From Diospyros lotus (taxonomy: Eukaryota > Streptophyta > Magnoliopsida > Ericales > Ebenaceae): 64,000 bases of DNA. Position 1 is the stretch's first letter, and each line of letters begins with the position of its first letter. Below the pieces are notes generated by a model, which saw only the letters and a program-made list of their open reading frames with translations, searched no databases and was not told the origin of the DNA. Positions 46,701 through 59,529 of this stretch are shown here, piece after piece. The DNA is taken from assembly GCF_014633365.1 (NCBI RefSeq), contig NC_068345.1, positions 12,098,058 to 12,162,057 of the forward strand, given 5' to 3'. The position numbers were made by a program, and so were the translations under genes.

Positions 46701-49700
46701 ATCAGTGATAGTTATGTTCCTAAGCACTGCCAAGGAGATTTGGGATGCAGTTAAACTCATGCACTCCAAAGTCCATAATGCTGCTTAGATTTATGAGATC
46801 AAGGCAAAAGTGACGACTACCAAGCAAGGATCTCGGTCAATCACCGAATGTGCCAACCTCTTGCAAACATTGTGGCAAGAGTTGGACCATTATCAATGCA
46901 TTTAGATGAAGTGCAGTGATGATGCAGCTATAAAAAAATGGTTTGTTGAGAAAGAAAGAATTTATGATTTTCTTGGAATGGAAAACCTGACTTCTTCTCT
47001 AAATGAGACATTGCAATTGTGTGCTGAGGAAGAACAAAGTTTAGTGATGCTTGAGATTTCTTCTACAAACAGTTCAGTTCTTGTAACTATGAAGAATCCT
47101 GGTTTGGACAAGCAACCTAGAGAGGATAAGAAGCCATCCGATTCATAAAAAATGAACAACAAGGACTCCTTATGGAGCAACTATTACAGGAAGCCTTGTC
47201 ATACCATAGAGAAGTGTTGGAAGCTTCATGGTAAGCCTCCTAAGAATGGACAACTGAGAAGGCAAGGGCAAGTTTATGTGGCTATTATCCATCAACCTGA
47301 TGAAGGAAAACTCCAAGAACAGGCAAGTCTAGTGGAGCTCAATTGGGAGGAGATTTAAAAACTAAGAAGTCTATTGGGGTCATTGGAGAAGAAAGATAAA
47401 CTAGAGAGAGAGGTGGGCTTTACTCTCTTAAAGATCTTGGCGGGCATGTTAATAAAGGGAGAGTTTCCCTTCATAGTTAAGTCCTCCAAGTCCAATAAAG
47501 ATAAGCTTTGGCTTCATCATTTTTGTCTTGGTCATCCCTCTTTTAGGGTTCTTAAATTAATGTTTCCTTTATTGTTTAAAGGATTAGATGTTGAGGATTT
47601 CCATTGTGATGTGTGTGAACTTGCAAAACATAAGAGAGTTTCATTCCCTATCACTAATAAAAGTTCTCTTCCATTTACAATCATTCACAACAATATATGG
47701 AGCTCGATGGTTTGTCTCCTTTATTGATAATTGCACTTGTGTAATTTGGTTATACCTTTTGAAAACCAAATTTGAGGTGCACCATTTTTCCAATCTTCTA
47801 CAATATTGTCAAAACTCAATTTGGTGTTGAAATAAAAAGATTTCGTTCTGATAACGCAAAAGACTATTTCAATTAGTCTTTGTCATTCTTCTTTCACGAC
47901 AAGGGCATAATTCATGAGTCTTCTTGTGTCCATACTTCCTAGCAAAATGGGGTGGCTGAAAGAAAGAATGGTCACCTTCTAGCTATTACAAGAGCTCTCC
48001 TATTTCAAAAAAATGTCCCAAAACAATACTAGGGAGAAGTAGTTTTGACAGCCACTCACCTTATCAACAAGCTACCCTCAAGGAGTCTTGATTCCCATAG
48101 TCCAATCCAACTCCTCACCTGATTTCAATGCCTCTAATGGTCTTACCCCCAAAGTTTTTGGTTGCCTATCTTTTGTCCATATACACACTCAACATAGGGG
48201 AAAACTTGATCCACGTGCTCTCAAATGTATCTTTGTTGGGTATTCTTCCTCTCATAAGTGTTATCATCCACCTACTAAGAGGTTTCTCGTCTCAATTGAT
48301 GTCACCTTTGTGGAAAATAATTCATAATTTGATTGTCTTTATCTTCAGGGGGAAACTTCTTTCTTGGAAGACAAGGACAAAGATTTATTTCTCCTTGAAT
48401 TCCCTTATTCGAATCCTTCGGTTTCTATTCCATCATCTGAGTTCAAGGACTCACAGGACATGATATAGGGGGAGCATCCACCGACCTCATCTTGTCCACT
48501 ACAGGTGTATTCAAGAAGGAAAGAACCAGCCCCTCAACCTATGCAGGCTCCATAATCTTAATCGGGTCCTACTCCTAATATTACCATAGTAACTACTATT
48601 TCCACTCCTGGAACTAAACTTGTCACTGAACTTGTAACTGACCTTGATCCAAATGACCTTTACCTTCCTATTGCCATTAGAAAAGGAATAAGAACTTGTA
48701 CCAATCACCTTCTACACTTGTTCATGTCCTATACAAACTTGTCTCCTAAACACAGAGCTTTGCTCACTAGCCTAAGCACAATCCCCATACCTAAGACCTT
48801 TTTCGAAGTAATAGGCAATGAGAACTAGAGGGATGCCATGGAGGTAGAGATGGCAACATTGGAAAAAAATCAAACATGGGAGTTGGCAAAATTACCGAAG
48901 GGGAAGAACTTAGTGGGATGTAAATGGGTGTTCATAGTGAAGTATAGATCAGATAGGTAATTAGAAAGGTACAAGGCAAGATTAGTTGCTAAGGGATATA
49001 CACAAACATATGTGATGGATTATCTTGAGACATTTGCTCCAATAGCTAAAATGAACACTGTAAGAGTGCTATTATCTTTGGCTACCAACCTAGGCTAGAA
49101 ATTGCAATAGTTTGATGTCAAGAATGCATTCTCACATGGCGACCTTGAGGAGGAGATCTATATTGAAGTACCACTAGAGTTTAGATCAAAGATAAGGGAA
49201 GATGTAGTGTGCAGATTGAAAATGACCCTATATGGACTGAAGCAATTATCGAGAGCATGGTTTGGACGATTCAGCAAAGTCATGGTTGGTATGGGGTACA
49301 AATAGAGCCAGGGTGATCACACTTTGTTTGTACATCACTCGGCCTCAGGGGGAGTGACTGCATTGCTTGTAGATGTGTATGATATTATAGTAACTGGTGA
49401 TGATATGGAAGGAATGGAAACCTAAAGAAGCTGCTTGGCCAAAGAATTTGAGATTAAGGAGCTAGGCAAATTGAAATATTTTTTGGGTATTGAGATTGCT
49501 CACTCTAAGCAGGGAATCTTTATATCCCAATAGAAATAGATCCTATACTTGTTGATTGAAATTGGTAAGTTGGGAAGTAAAGTTGTTGATACACCCATAG
49601 AGCCTAATCACCGACTAGGAGATGTCCCAGAAGATGGTGTAGTGGATAAAGGTTCCTACCAAAGGCTAGTAGGAAGACTTATTTACCTATCACATGCATG

Positions 49701-52700
49701 ACTAGACATTGCTTATGCTATGAGTGTAGCCAGCCAGTTCATGCATAATCCTAAAGAAACACATCTCAAAGCAATGTACAAGATTCTACATTATTTAAAG
49801 GGGACACCGAGTAAAGGCATATTGTTTAAGAAAGGGGGAGTGCTATATCTTGAGGCCTATATTGATGCTGGCTATGCAGGGTTGGTTGTTGATAGAAGAT
49901 CAATATCGGGGTATTGCACATTTCTAGGAGATAATCTTGTGACTTTGAGAAGTAAGAAATAGAGTGTTGTAGCCCAATCAAGCGCTAAAGCAGAGTTCAG
50001 ATCAATAGCCATGGGAATATGTGAATTACTATGGATCAAGATAATCTTGGAATACCAAAAAATCAAGTGGAAAGAACCTATGAGACTTTACTGTGATAAT
50101 AAGTTAACTATCAATATTGCTCAAAATTCGGTATAGCATGATCGGACAAAGCATGTTAAAGTGGATAGACACTTCATAAAGGAAAAACTAGATAGCAGAT
50201 TGATTTGCACCCCATGGCAATTGCCTAATTTAGAGATTAGTTTATGTTCTTCTCTTCATTGACCAACTGCATATAATTGGGTAATTCTACCCTAAGAGAA
50301 TACAGATTGGATTATTGGTTTACTCTTGACAGTTTATGCAAGTTGGTGTAGTCCCCCCACATACAACCACGTGGTTTTAATCAGGGGGGTACAAGAAAAT
50401 TTAATATAAACTGTTGGGTTCCTTTCTTAATAGCTTATATATATTTTTAGGACAAGTGGCAAACTAACAAAATTCCAAAGTAATATTCAGCAATGATCCA
50501 AAGCAGCTAAGGTTTCTCTTTCTGGTTATGAGAAACATTGCCATCTCATGGAGAAAGATCAAACAGAGATTGATACTTGAGTTAGGAAGATGCATATGTT
50601 TTTAGTCTACTATAGAATTCCATAGACCCACATTTTTTAATATATGCAATCACCCAGACAACGTAAGGAGATTAGGGAGTCTGTTTGGTTATTATTTCTA
50701 GTGATTTGACTTGTATGTATGGCACCTAGAGATTATGTAAGGAAATTTATCATACATGGATAGATGCACCTACCTATATGTAAGGAAAATTTAAGTGCAT
50801 TTAGATATTATTTACTAGTGACTTGTATGTGTAATTTCATCTTTTCCCAAAACATTTTAGGTTCTGTATGCTGCTTATATGGAGCTAACATTAGTTGATA
50901 CACATCCTATTCGTTCAGCACTGGCCAATCAGTCTGTTCAAAGTACAGTATGGCTGTAGTTTCTATGGTGGTATTGCTGACTAAAACAGTTATGGTTGTG
51001 AAGGCACACTTGGCCTGACAACCCTCGAGACATATCCATTGTGGTTTAGGCAACATATTGGAGATCAATGTTGGGATCCAATTCACTAGTTCCACTTCCA
51101 AACCTTAAGTTCTCATTTTTTACTCAAATCAAATGCAAGAGATATCTAGTTTATTTTCTAATATTTCAATATTCCAAATTTCTTCTGTAATGTTACCATA
51201 ACAAATGGCTGGACTACCACTACTAGTGGTGTTTGGATTATGCATTCAGGTTCCTCTATTTCATTGCCTTAAGCTTTTGTCAGGTCTTCAAGTCTGACAA
51301 GGTCAATTATCTGCTAATTGAGAGAATTAGGGCAGAACTTAGAGAGAAATGTGAGAAGGATTCACAGAAGTAGGTGAGAGAGAGAGAGAACAAGATTGAG
51401 AGAGAGAGAAATTGAGAGAAAGAAACAGAGAATTCTTTGGAAAAATGCTTCAATGATCTTTCATTCAGCTGGATTAGGTTTTTATACTAATCCAGGCAGT
51501 TTAGTTCGACGCCGATAAGGCTGCCAATACAAAGTACAACTTTGAACAGCTTGTTACAGTACAACTGCTTAACTACCAACCCAAAAATACCAAGAAACCC
51601 TTATACAAACATTAGGTTCCTGACAGCTTTATATATGCTTTCACATCCCCTCATCTTACATGTTCTAGTAAGCTTGCTGAATATTTTGATTCCTCAATGA
51701 AATTTCTTTCCTGATTATGTTATTTAAGATTTTGAAGTCAAGAGAATACTAAAGGAGGACATGAACACGAAGGTGTGTACTACTTTGATACAGTGTTGTC
51801 CCTTGTAGCCTGATATGTTGAGGCATCTATGTTAGATATTCATTATTGTTTGGATAAGTTGAAGTTCGTAGTTCCCTGTCTGCATCAGTTTTGTCATTCG
51901 GATTGTCTCATGTCAATTGAAAAGATCAGTGTGTAATTTTTGCTTCCTAAGACAATGACAAGGTACAGGTCCTTAATTGTTAGTTCTTTTGAAATCAAGC
52001 TTCCAAGTTGTGCGACCTCAAAGTTAAGATTTCAATGTTTTGTTACCTCTATTGATGATTCCTCAATGTTTTGTTACCCATTACTTTCAGATGTCTTCAA
52101 TCTCTGAAACCAGCAACCCTAGCCACTCCTCAGTTGATCCTAACACCAGCATGCTGACTGGAGTCACTAACAACCCTTCAGCGAGCAACTTCCAGAATCT
52201 TAACCCGTCATATCGGTTAGATCGGAGAAACTACCTACAACGGTCTCAAGTGGTAAGGACATTCTTTAAGGGTAAAGGGAAGCTGAGTCATCTTGATGGG
52301 ATGGGACTATCAAAAGAGGACCTGAGATTTGCAGCATGGGACAAGGAGGATTTGAAAATTATGTCATGGTTATGGAACTCTATGCAGCCTGAAATTAGCT
52401 GCAACTGCATGTTTTTATCCATTGCCCAGTAGGGTATGGGAAACTGTTCAGAAGACATACTAAAAAATACAGGATGTAGCCCTAATGTTTGAAATCAAAA
52501 CCAGAATCGCATCCACGAAACAGACAAGTTTTTCTATGACTAACTATTACAATACTCTGAATGGCTTGTGGTTAGAACTTGATCACTATTAGAATCTGAA
52601 GATGAAAGACAGCAAGGATGCCCAAATCCTAAAGGAGTTCATTGAACGAGATTGAGTGTTTGAGTTCTTAGCAGGTCTAAATCTTGAATTTGATCCTGTT

Positions 52701-55700
52701 CAAGTTCAAATCCTTGGAAGAGGAAAGTTGCCACAATTGGGGGGAAGTCTTCTCTATCATTTGGGTCAAGGAAAGTAGGTGCTTGGTTATGCTTGAATCT
52801 CAACAAACTAAAGGGTCTGTCATGGTATCAAGGAAGCCTAATGGAGGAAGGACTACCATGGGGAGTCAGACTGACAGCCTTAAGCCCTCCAATAAGGATG
52901 GTCTTTGGTGCACATTTTTGTAAGAAGCCACCACACACAAGAAAAAATTGTTTTCAAGCTTTATGGAAAGGCTCAGGTTCTAAGTTGGACTGGTGGATTC
53001 AAGGGACAAGCACAACAGTCAGCAAACATTGCCAAAATGACAAATTAGTCCCAAGATGCTTCTGCTAGCAGTGATGAACTTGGTGGACTTAGTAAGGAGG
53101 AGTTTGAAAAATTGAGAGGTTTCATCCAATCTCTTTCTGGCTCTAGTTCTGCATGCTCTCTAGTTGCCTTTGGTAAGTGTCTCTCTGCTTGTTCCTTTAA
53201 TGCTTATGCTAGCCCACATCCTTCTTCATGGATTCATGACTTAGGTGCAACTGATAACATGACACCGTATCCCATTTTTTTTGCAACCTACAAATCCCTT
53301 CTGGGCCACAGAGGGATTGCTGTTGCAAATGGCTGTCATATTCCTATTGCTGGTCAAGGCAACAACAATCTCATTCCCTGAGGACAATTGAATCTAACCT
53401 GTGCTCTGTATTTGCGAAGCCAGTGAAAAATTGCACAGAAACCTAAAAAAGGGGTTAAGTCATTCATTTTTGGCATGAGGTCAATAAGTATTTGTCTCTG
53501 GTTCCCTGAGGACCCATTATCCATGTCTATGGTTGTTGAGTAGATGATTTCTGTTTCATGTCTCCTCTCAACCCATCTCCTTTTCTAACAACAAAATTTT
53601 CAATCTGGAAAAGCAGTATAAAATAATTGGAAAGAGAAGAAAAGAAAGGAAACCTAAATGATTTGCACAGATACACAATGCATATTTATTGTCTTACTGG
53701 ATTATTTTCATAAGAGAAAAGTTCCAATTTCTTGGATGGCAGTTCCCTGCTAGCCTTTTCCCATAATGTCATTCCTCTTCCTGCTCGAAAAATTGTGGGC
53801 ATCCATCCAGTGAATAGCGTGCTGTGTGATGAAAGGAGGACCAATTAGAGAAAAATTAATCTAAAAGAGGGCAGCAAAGCCTTAAGAAGAAGAAGAAGAA
53901 GAAGAAGAAGAAAACAAATAAAGATAAAAACACGTCATCAAAAGCAAGGGCATTAATACTATAATGTAATTTTTCCCCAGTAGCACCAGCAGCTCAAAAA
54001 TAAATTTTTAACTATAACTCAGAATTGAAGATAAAAAGAAAAATTCCACTTTGATTGTTCAACTCAGTTATTTCTCCAAATTTCATAGTGGTTAACCTCT
54101 AGAATGGGATTTTTCTAACCAAGTCCCATCAGAAAGGTTTTGGGTTTGCATGGACCAAAGAGATATATTTGCACCTGTAGTACTTACGATGTATAATGAA
54201 TAGGAAAGAAGCTAGTAAAGAATACATGTAAGGACATTTGTTAAGAGCAAGAAAAGAAAGAAAAGCAACATTGTCGAACCATCATTCCAACTTAAATAGT
54301 GACTAGGGAAACAACTATATTCCTAATGCAACATCAACTTTTTAGCCAAAGCAACTGGCAAATTGACTGGTGTAATTGCACAAACAAATGTATTTTAACA
54401 AACAGAAAATGGAAAATATATAAAAGAAGCCTCTTATATTCTGTCACAATATGGCTCCTCCATCCTCTTCCAAGAATAATAGAAAAGTAAATTTTGAATT
54501 GGACAAGGTCAACTTTCCAAATTTATACAATAAAAAACAAGATGGAATTCATAGTACTCAGTAGCAAGATTATGTTCTTCATGATCATTCACTTTATAAC
54601 AATAATTACAAAGACAAATCACTGCCCAAACTTTTTCCATGGTAATTTAGAAATTTTCATGGTAGGATACCTTTCTAGAAGACCAGTTGAAGGATTTCTT
54701 CCTTTGCCATATTGCTTAAATAGGTATTTTACGATCTCACCTAGAGAGAAACAAGAATGGCATAACTCTCAGAGTTAAAAACTGGTCAAGAAGCATTCAA
54801 AATAATATACCATGAACACAAGTGGAACTGAGGGTGCAAAAGGAAGTTTGGATACTGAAAAAGAAGTGAGAAAAAGGATAAACAGCCTTGTGCAATTGTG
54901 ACTGTTAAACTGGATCATCCAACTAAACCTGTAACTACAGATCTTCAAAACTCAAAACTCAACCTGTATGCAAGTGTATGAACAGATATAGGGTACAAAA
55001 ATACTTCAAGGAAATTAAGAACCAAGAAAAAGAATTATCATGTTCATCATTTTCTGGTCAATTTACTCTATATACAACTACATCCTCTATGAAACTTCTA
55101 TTCTATTTGTTAAATGTATACAAAGAAACTGTTTCTATTATACTCAAGAGTACAACATAAGCATATATATACATACATTTACTTAAAGATAAATACACTA
55201 ATACCTCCTTACTTATCTTATTTAATACTTCCCCTCAAGCTGGAGCATATATATTGAGCATGCCCAGTTTGGTACAAATATAATTCACACGAGACCCTCT
55301 AAATGACTTGGTGAGTAAATCAGTTAGTTGATCATTAGAACCCACATATGTTGTAACTACATCCCCAGAGAGCACATTTTCTCTAACAAAATGGAAATAA
55401 CAAGTCTCTCTAGTGTGACCAAGGCAATTACAATAGGAGCACTGGGGCCGTGGAGGACCACCACCCCGACGACCACCACGACCAGTCAAGGGTCATAACT
55501 AGGGCGGAGTGATCTCCAGGAACGGACATGCCACGATCAACAGTAATAGAGGAGGCTCTAAGTAGTCTGGCAAATACCTCTGTCAGAAGAGGAAGAGAGG
55601 CACTGCTGAGGATCTGTGTCTTAATTGAGTCAAGCTCTGGTCAAATTCCATGAAAACAGAGGATAGTAAACATTTGATCGCGTTGTTGCTGTTGTTTCTT

Positions 55701-58536
55701 GATATCGGTATCAAAGGGCATCAACTCGTTAAAGTCGGTAATAGAAGCTTGAAGCTTACCCAAATATGTGGTCATATCCAAATCAGTCTGTCGTAAATTG
55801 AACAAAGCACCAATCACATCATAAATACGAGTGATGTCACTAGTATACAACTCACGAGCCCGAGTCCATAGGGCACTACACTCCCAAAGAGGTCGAAATA
55901 TCGGCATTAAGGTCGGCTCAATGGTCTGCCACAATAAACTCAATAACTGGGCATCCACTCTCCGCCAAAGAGATTGATCCCCCTCAGAAACAGTTGAAAT
56001 AGTCTTTGATAAATGATCCTCAAGGCCATGACCAAGAAACCAAATTTCAACTGCACATGACCAAGAGGGATAATTATGTCCGCTCAATTTCTCTGTTGTA
56101 ATAACCGGTGTGCTCGAAAAATGGGGAATGGTCACTGGTGTGGACATGGTGGAGTGACTTGTGGATGACGAGTGAGCTGGAGATGAATCCATGATGCAGA
56201 AAGAACAGCAGATCTGGAGCAGATTTGATTACACAACCAAAGAGAGGGAAGACAGATCTAGAGCAATGGCAGATCTGGAGCAGATTGGGTTACACGACCA
56301 AGGAGAAGAAAGAACAGATCTGGAGCAATACCAGATCTGGAGCACAAAAGCTGAAGCTGTCACCGGAGTTCACCTGAGGATGGCCGGATCTGGACAGGCG
56401 CGGCAAAGGCGACGGAGAGATGACCGGGACAGAGGCGGCGACAGTGAGGACGATCTCGGGTGCGAGCACGGGCGTGGCGACGGCAAGGACGCAGGAGCGG
56501 CAATGGCGATGGCACAGGCGTAGCGACGGAGAAGGCGAGATCTGGGCGCGGCCGGACCGAATCTGGAGAAGAGGAGCCGCGATCTGGAGAAGAAGAAGCC
56601 CTAAACCCTAAACCAGCGGCCGACGAAGAGACCAGCGGTGATGACGACAGCAGGCGAAGCGACCGGCAGTGATGGCGTCGGCTGACGATGGCGGCGGCTA
56701 GGGTTAGGTTAGGATTTGGGCTCTGATACCATGTTAAACGTATACAAAGAAACTATTTGTATTATACTCAAGAGTACAACATAAGCATATATATACATAC
56801 ATTTACTTAAAGATAAATACACTAATACCCCCTTACTTATCTTATTTAACACTATTGTTTGTTATTGTACACCATTAGCCTCTTGTTGAGCTGATATTCA
56901 ACCATCTTTCTTTTTTTCCCTTCTCTCCCCAAGTTTGTGAAAATGAGGCAAAAGGGAAAAAAAAGTTATGCCCTGCACTCCTTGACTTTTTACATTGCTA
57001 TATGATGTACAGAGTATCAAGTGCAGGAACATAATCTAACATTTCCAAATATTATGTCTTCAGATGATAAAAATTGAACATGTCAATGTGCATATTATTG
57101 ATAGAGGTACACAATCTCCAAAGAAGATCTGCTTATTTATGCACTAGCATGAAGACATAGAAAATAAGATTAGAGGAATATGGCAAAGTAAACAAGATAT
57201 GCTTATTCTGGACCAACATGAAGTCATACTGAACCTTTCTACACTTTTGGAAACTTAGGCCAATTGAAAAGGTGATTGTTTAAACAAGAGTATAGAGTTT
57301 AAGGTGATAAAATTCAAATTTCAAATCCTTCATAACATTTTGTGTCATATTGCACTCTAGTACAGTTGTTAAGTGAAAGGGAGGGCGAAGGTTTTTCCCT
57401 CCATCCTCACCAGAAAATATGTAGGTGACATGAATTCAAATTATGAATCCAATAGCAAACAATAGTGCCAACCTCTTTATATCCTTCTATGATAACTAAC
57501 AGAATGTTGAAAGAAAGAAGAAGAACACGAGTGGGGAGAAAGAGGCAGAGAAGAAGAGTCTTATTACAATAGGGTGTAGAAATTTATTTTTTAAAGGTTA
57601 ATACTGGGGGATTGAAGACATTGAAACCTTTCTTTGGAACTTCAAAGTAGAATGAGGGAATCTACCTTTACATTCCCATTCCTGGTTTGATTTTCCCCCC
57701 CTCTTTCTGATAACATGGTTTCATGGTTAGCCTCCTGCTGCTAAAGGCTCCTGGTTCATCTGTCCGCTTTATCAGCTTTCATTACTACTGCCATTAATTA
57801 ACTAGTGGTCTTGGCTTGAACTACAACACAACAATGAATCCCCTTCACCATCAACCCCCACCCCCCCAGGGCTCCTAGGAAAAAGAAGCCTGGAATGAAA
57901 GGAAAACCTCAAATCCAATGCAATGGATGAAATGAAAAGAATCATGGTATTTTACCAAGCCATTGTTTACAGTGACTCCACATATTGAGATCTCTGTCAG
58001 TGACGCGAAAACGAAGAACATGATATGATCATATATATAGAAACATGGATGCTAGAAAACAGTAAAATATACATTCATGGATAATGGAACAACTTACTGC
58101 TTTCATACATTGACATTCCAGTATTTGGATCAAAAAGGAAAGGAAACCTGCATGAGAACTTCTATTTAAAATGACAAAGATAACATGGATATAACAATGA
58201 TTATAAGATATTATTTGTCAAATATATGCCAATGTCAATTAAAATTCATTTTGAAATTAAGCTCTGTGATCATTATGCTTGAAATAAGTTCCATTTGGGC
58301 ATCACTCTTTAAGGACATTTGAACTGAATCTACATGGGATGTCATGGTACTGTTTCCAGAGTCCAGAACAAGTTTCTTCTTTTAACCAATTACTCAGGAA
58401 GTTATCCAAATTCAGAATAGAAGGGAAAATAGAGTTGATGACATAAATTCCATGAAGAAGTTACATACTGCTCTTTGCCACCAAGTCTTCTAACCATTTC
58501 CCTGTGTTTTATAGAACCTTTTGGGCAAGGATAGAT
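43710..58536 (-). CDS. Thioredoxin-fold/GST-N-like two-domain protein, C-terminal part
   Basis: Six coding exons on the minus strand: 58536-58469, 58147-58098, 54740-54671, 53821-53698, 44972-44856 and 43808-43710 (stop at 43710-43712). All borders are GT-AG, phases agree, and the sum is 528 bases, 175 residues. The product has the end of a first GST-N/glutaredoxin-like domain ([49 protein letters not shown]), a linker ([20 protein letters not shown]) and a second domain ([44 protein letters not shown]). It matches my recollection of the plant family of Arabidopsis At5g03880, probably plastid proteins of unknown role. The second domain has NPYA where redox members have CPFC, so it cannot be a dithiol enzyme; the first domain's motif lies upstream, outside the window. 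Transposons fill the introns but miss every exon. Confidence 0.88.
44819..44850 (+). repeat. AAG/AAAG microsatellite
   Basis: Repeated AAG units pass into AAAG units just outside the fifth visible exon of the minus-strand gene, in its intron. Confidence 0.8.
45640..45972 (+). repeat. Possible LTR end with primer-site-like sequence
   Basis: The stretch ends CTTAAGTTTTGGGATAAGCA and TTGATA, followed by TGGCATTAGAGCT at 45957, which resembles the copia Met-tRNA primer site. A related block (TTCCTTTCTTAATAGCTTAT) occurs near 50418. No coding follows before the copia at 46051. It may be the remnant of an older LTR element. Confidence 0.35.
46051..50331 (+). mobile_element. Copia element with GTTTA duplication, 3' LTR partly deleted
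   Basis: The 5' LTR is 46051-46304 (TGTTAGAGG...CTTAACA), followed by the primer site TGGTATTAGAGC at 46305-46316. The 3' LTR keeps only about its last 115 bases (about 50217-50331), so the polypurine tract and LTR start are deleted, yet the duplication GTTTA is intact at 46046-46050 and 50332-50336. Gag and pol lie between in the same direction. It sits in a long intron of the minus-strand GST-N-like gene, in the opposite direction to it. Confidence 0.92.
46425..50216 (+). pseudogene. Copia gag-pol, multiple stops
   Basis: Gag starts [12 protein letters not shown] and continues [14 protein letters not shown] and [13 protein letters not shown]. The zinc-knuckle region ([13 protein letters not shown]) is near 47200. 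The pre-integrase domain ([18 protein letters not shown]) and integrase core are at 47510-48330. RT starts at about 48830 with [14 protein letters not shown], then [11 protein letters not shown] and [17 protein letters not shown]. At the active site the usual YVDD is scrambled to VDVYD before IIVTGDD. RNase H near 49960-50200 reads [17 protein letters not shown] and [15 protein letters not shown]. Many stops, and the protease is not clear. It is dead. Confidence 0.85.
51278..51625 (-). mobile_element. Solo copia-type LTR, 348 bp, GCTTT duplication
   Basis: The element starts TGTCAGGTCTTC and ends TTCCTGACA, with the duplication GCTTT at 51273-51277 and 51626-51630. On the minus strand a TATA-like AGTATAAAAACC is present, which gives the direction. 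A GA-rich microsatellite occupies 51374-51425. Confidence 0.88.
52091..53381 (+). pseudogene. Copia gag-protease remnant
   Basis: It starts [14 protein letters not shown] and reads [28 protein letters not shown] and [14 protein letters not shown], a UBN2-type copia gag related to that at 46425. Then come stops and frameshifts ([17 protein letters not shown]). At 53230-53380 it ends with the protease region, [13 protein letters not shown] and [16 protein letters not shown]; relatives have DSGA, so DLGA loses the catalytic triad context. No LTR borders were found and pol is absent. Confidence 0.78.
53885..53912 (+). repeat. (AAG)n microsatellite
   Basis: About nine AAG units lie in the intron just upstream of the 53698-53821 exon of the minus-strand gene. 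Confidence 0.85.
55108..56851 (-). mobile_element. Compact non-autonomous copia, 1744 bp, CTATT duplication
   Basis: Two 120-bp LTRs (55108-55227 and 56732-56851; TGTTAAATAAG...GTTTAACA on the minus strand) flank the element, with the duplication CTATT at 55103-55107 and 56852-56856. The primer site TGGTATCAGAGCC is at 56731-56719 on the minus strand. The leader (56193-56345) has repeated GATCTGGAGCA blocks. A gag frame and a gag/RNase H joint fill the rest. The LTRs differ at only a handful of bases, so it is fairly young. Confidence 0.93.
55232..56192 (-). pseudogene. Copia gag with zinc knuckle joined to the RNase H tail
   Basis: The first frame (56192-55641, 183 residues) starts [17 protein letters not shown] and is a UBN2-like gag ([37 protein letters not shown]). 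It stops, and after a shift a second frame (55489-55235) carries GRGGRRGGG, the zinc knuckle [14 protein letters not shown] and then directly [19 protein letters not shown] and [14 protein letters not shown], which is the very end of copia RNase H. Everything from protease to most of RNase H was deleted cleanly. Confidence 0.87.
56857..58097. other. Intron sequence without further features
   Basis: This is the remainder of the intron between 54740 and 58098 of the minus-strand gene. No exon, repeat border or gene was recognised. C and T runs occur at 57695-57705 and 57855-57870. Confidence 0.4.
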
Positions 58537-59529
58537 CTGCATGTATATAATATTTATGCTGATTAACATATATATACAGATAACATCAGACCAAAAAACA
58601 AATAATTTTGAAGAAATTCAGATCTGGAGCAGCATAATTTCTAAAAGTGGTTGCCAAAAAAATCCATTAAAATAAACCGCAAGAAGTTAAAGACAGAGAA
58701 TCCCTATATATTATTGCCATTTCTCTCTTTTATTCATCCTTTCTTGCCTTGATTTTCTTTGTTTCCATTCATTATACAATGCCCAAGAACTAATTAGATG
58801 TACATGAAAAATTATGTACATCAAAATTTTCTGATACTGCAAGAGAGTCTCATGTAAACCATTATGCTCTTAAGCAAGAAGTTAATGCCATTCCATAAAT
58901 TAGGCTGAAAAATGGATATATGGCACTTGAGTTTGTTTAGAAGCTCACTTGAGATCATTCAAAAGATGTGTAAAGTAAAATTCTATCTGCAAGGAGATTA
59001 GTTCATTGCTTCTGCTCAAAATAGGGCCCAATAAGCTAAATACTGCCATGTGATAATATAGAAAACCAAACATGACCATAGAGTCTTATTTCTAATTCAG
59101 TAAAAAAGTAAAAATAAAAAATGTGCATTACAAACATGATGGTATCTTTTTATGCTATAAAGTTTCCAATTGATAAAACAGAAACTGAATTGTCATCAAT
59201 ATGAGTTTACTCAAAAATGTAAGTATCAACATAGATATCAAATAAAATTGGAGCACGTGTACTGTACTTGGAACATAAGTAAATACACACACGAGAGAGA
59301 GAGTGCTAATGAACCAACTATTTTTTAGTAGGTCATAATCCAAGTGGTCTAGAAGCTCTGTTAAACTTCTCCCCCATTTAGCTTGAGTTTCAAGCTAGAG
59401 CTCATACAAAGCCAATACCTCAGCTCAATGTTGGATCTAATAGACAATGCTCAATCACTAATTCCTATCAGTTAGACAAATTGGATATTTACTAACATCC
59501 TCCAAGAAATCGAAGTTGATCATTTTTTT

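Noticed and set aside
50348..50392. Twelve-base palindrome AACCACGTGGTT flanked by C and G runs, considered as a regulatory or foldback site
   Set aside because: It is short, single, with no duplication or nearby transcript start; a G-box-like core occurs often by chance.
50907..51101. 64-residue minus-strand frame considered as the missing linker exon of the GST-N-like gene
   Set aside because: It has no splice sites or family motifs; the true linker exon was found at 53698-53821 with matching phases.
56191..56672. Arg/Gly-rich plus-strand frames at 56.2-56.7 kb
   Set aside because: They lie antisense to the leader of the compact copia, in GC-rich repeated non-coding sequence.
57958..58010. 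Minus-strand segment with AG and GT borders, considered as an exon
   Set aside because: The junction from 58098 fits in phase to 54740 (SSEIVKYLF); the alternative gives unrelated peptide.
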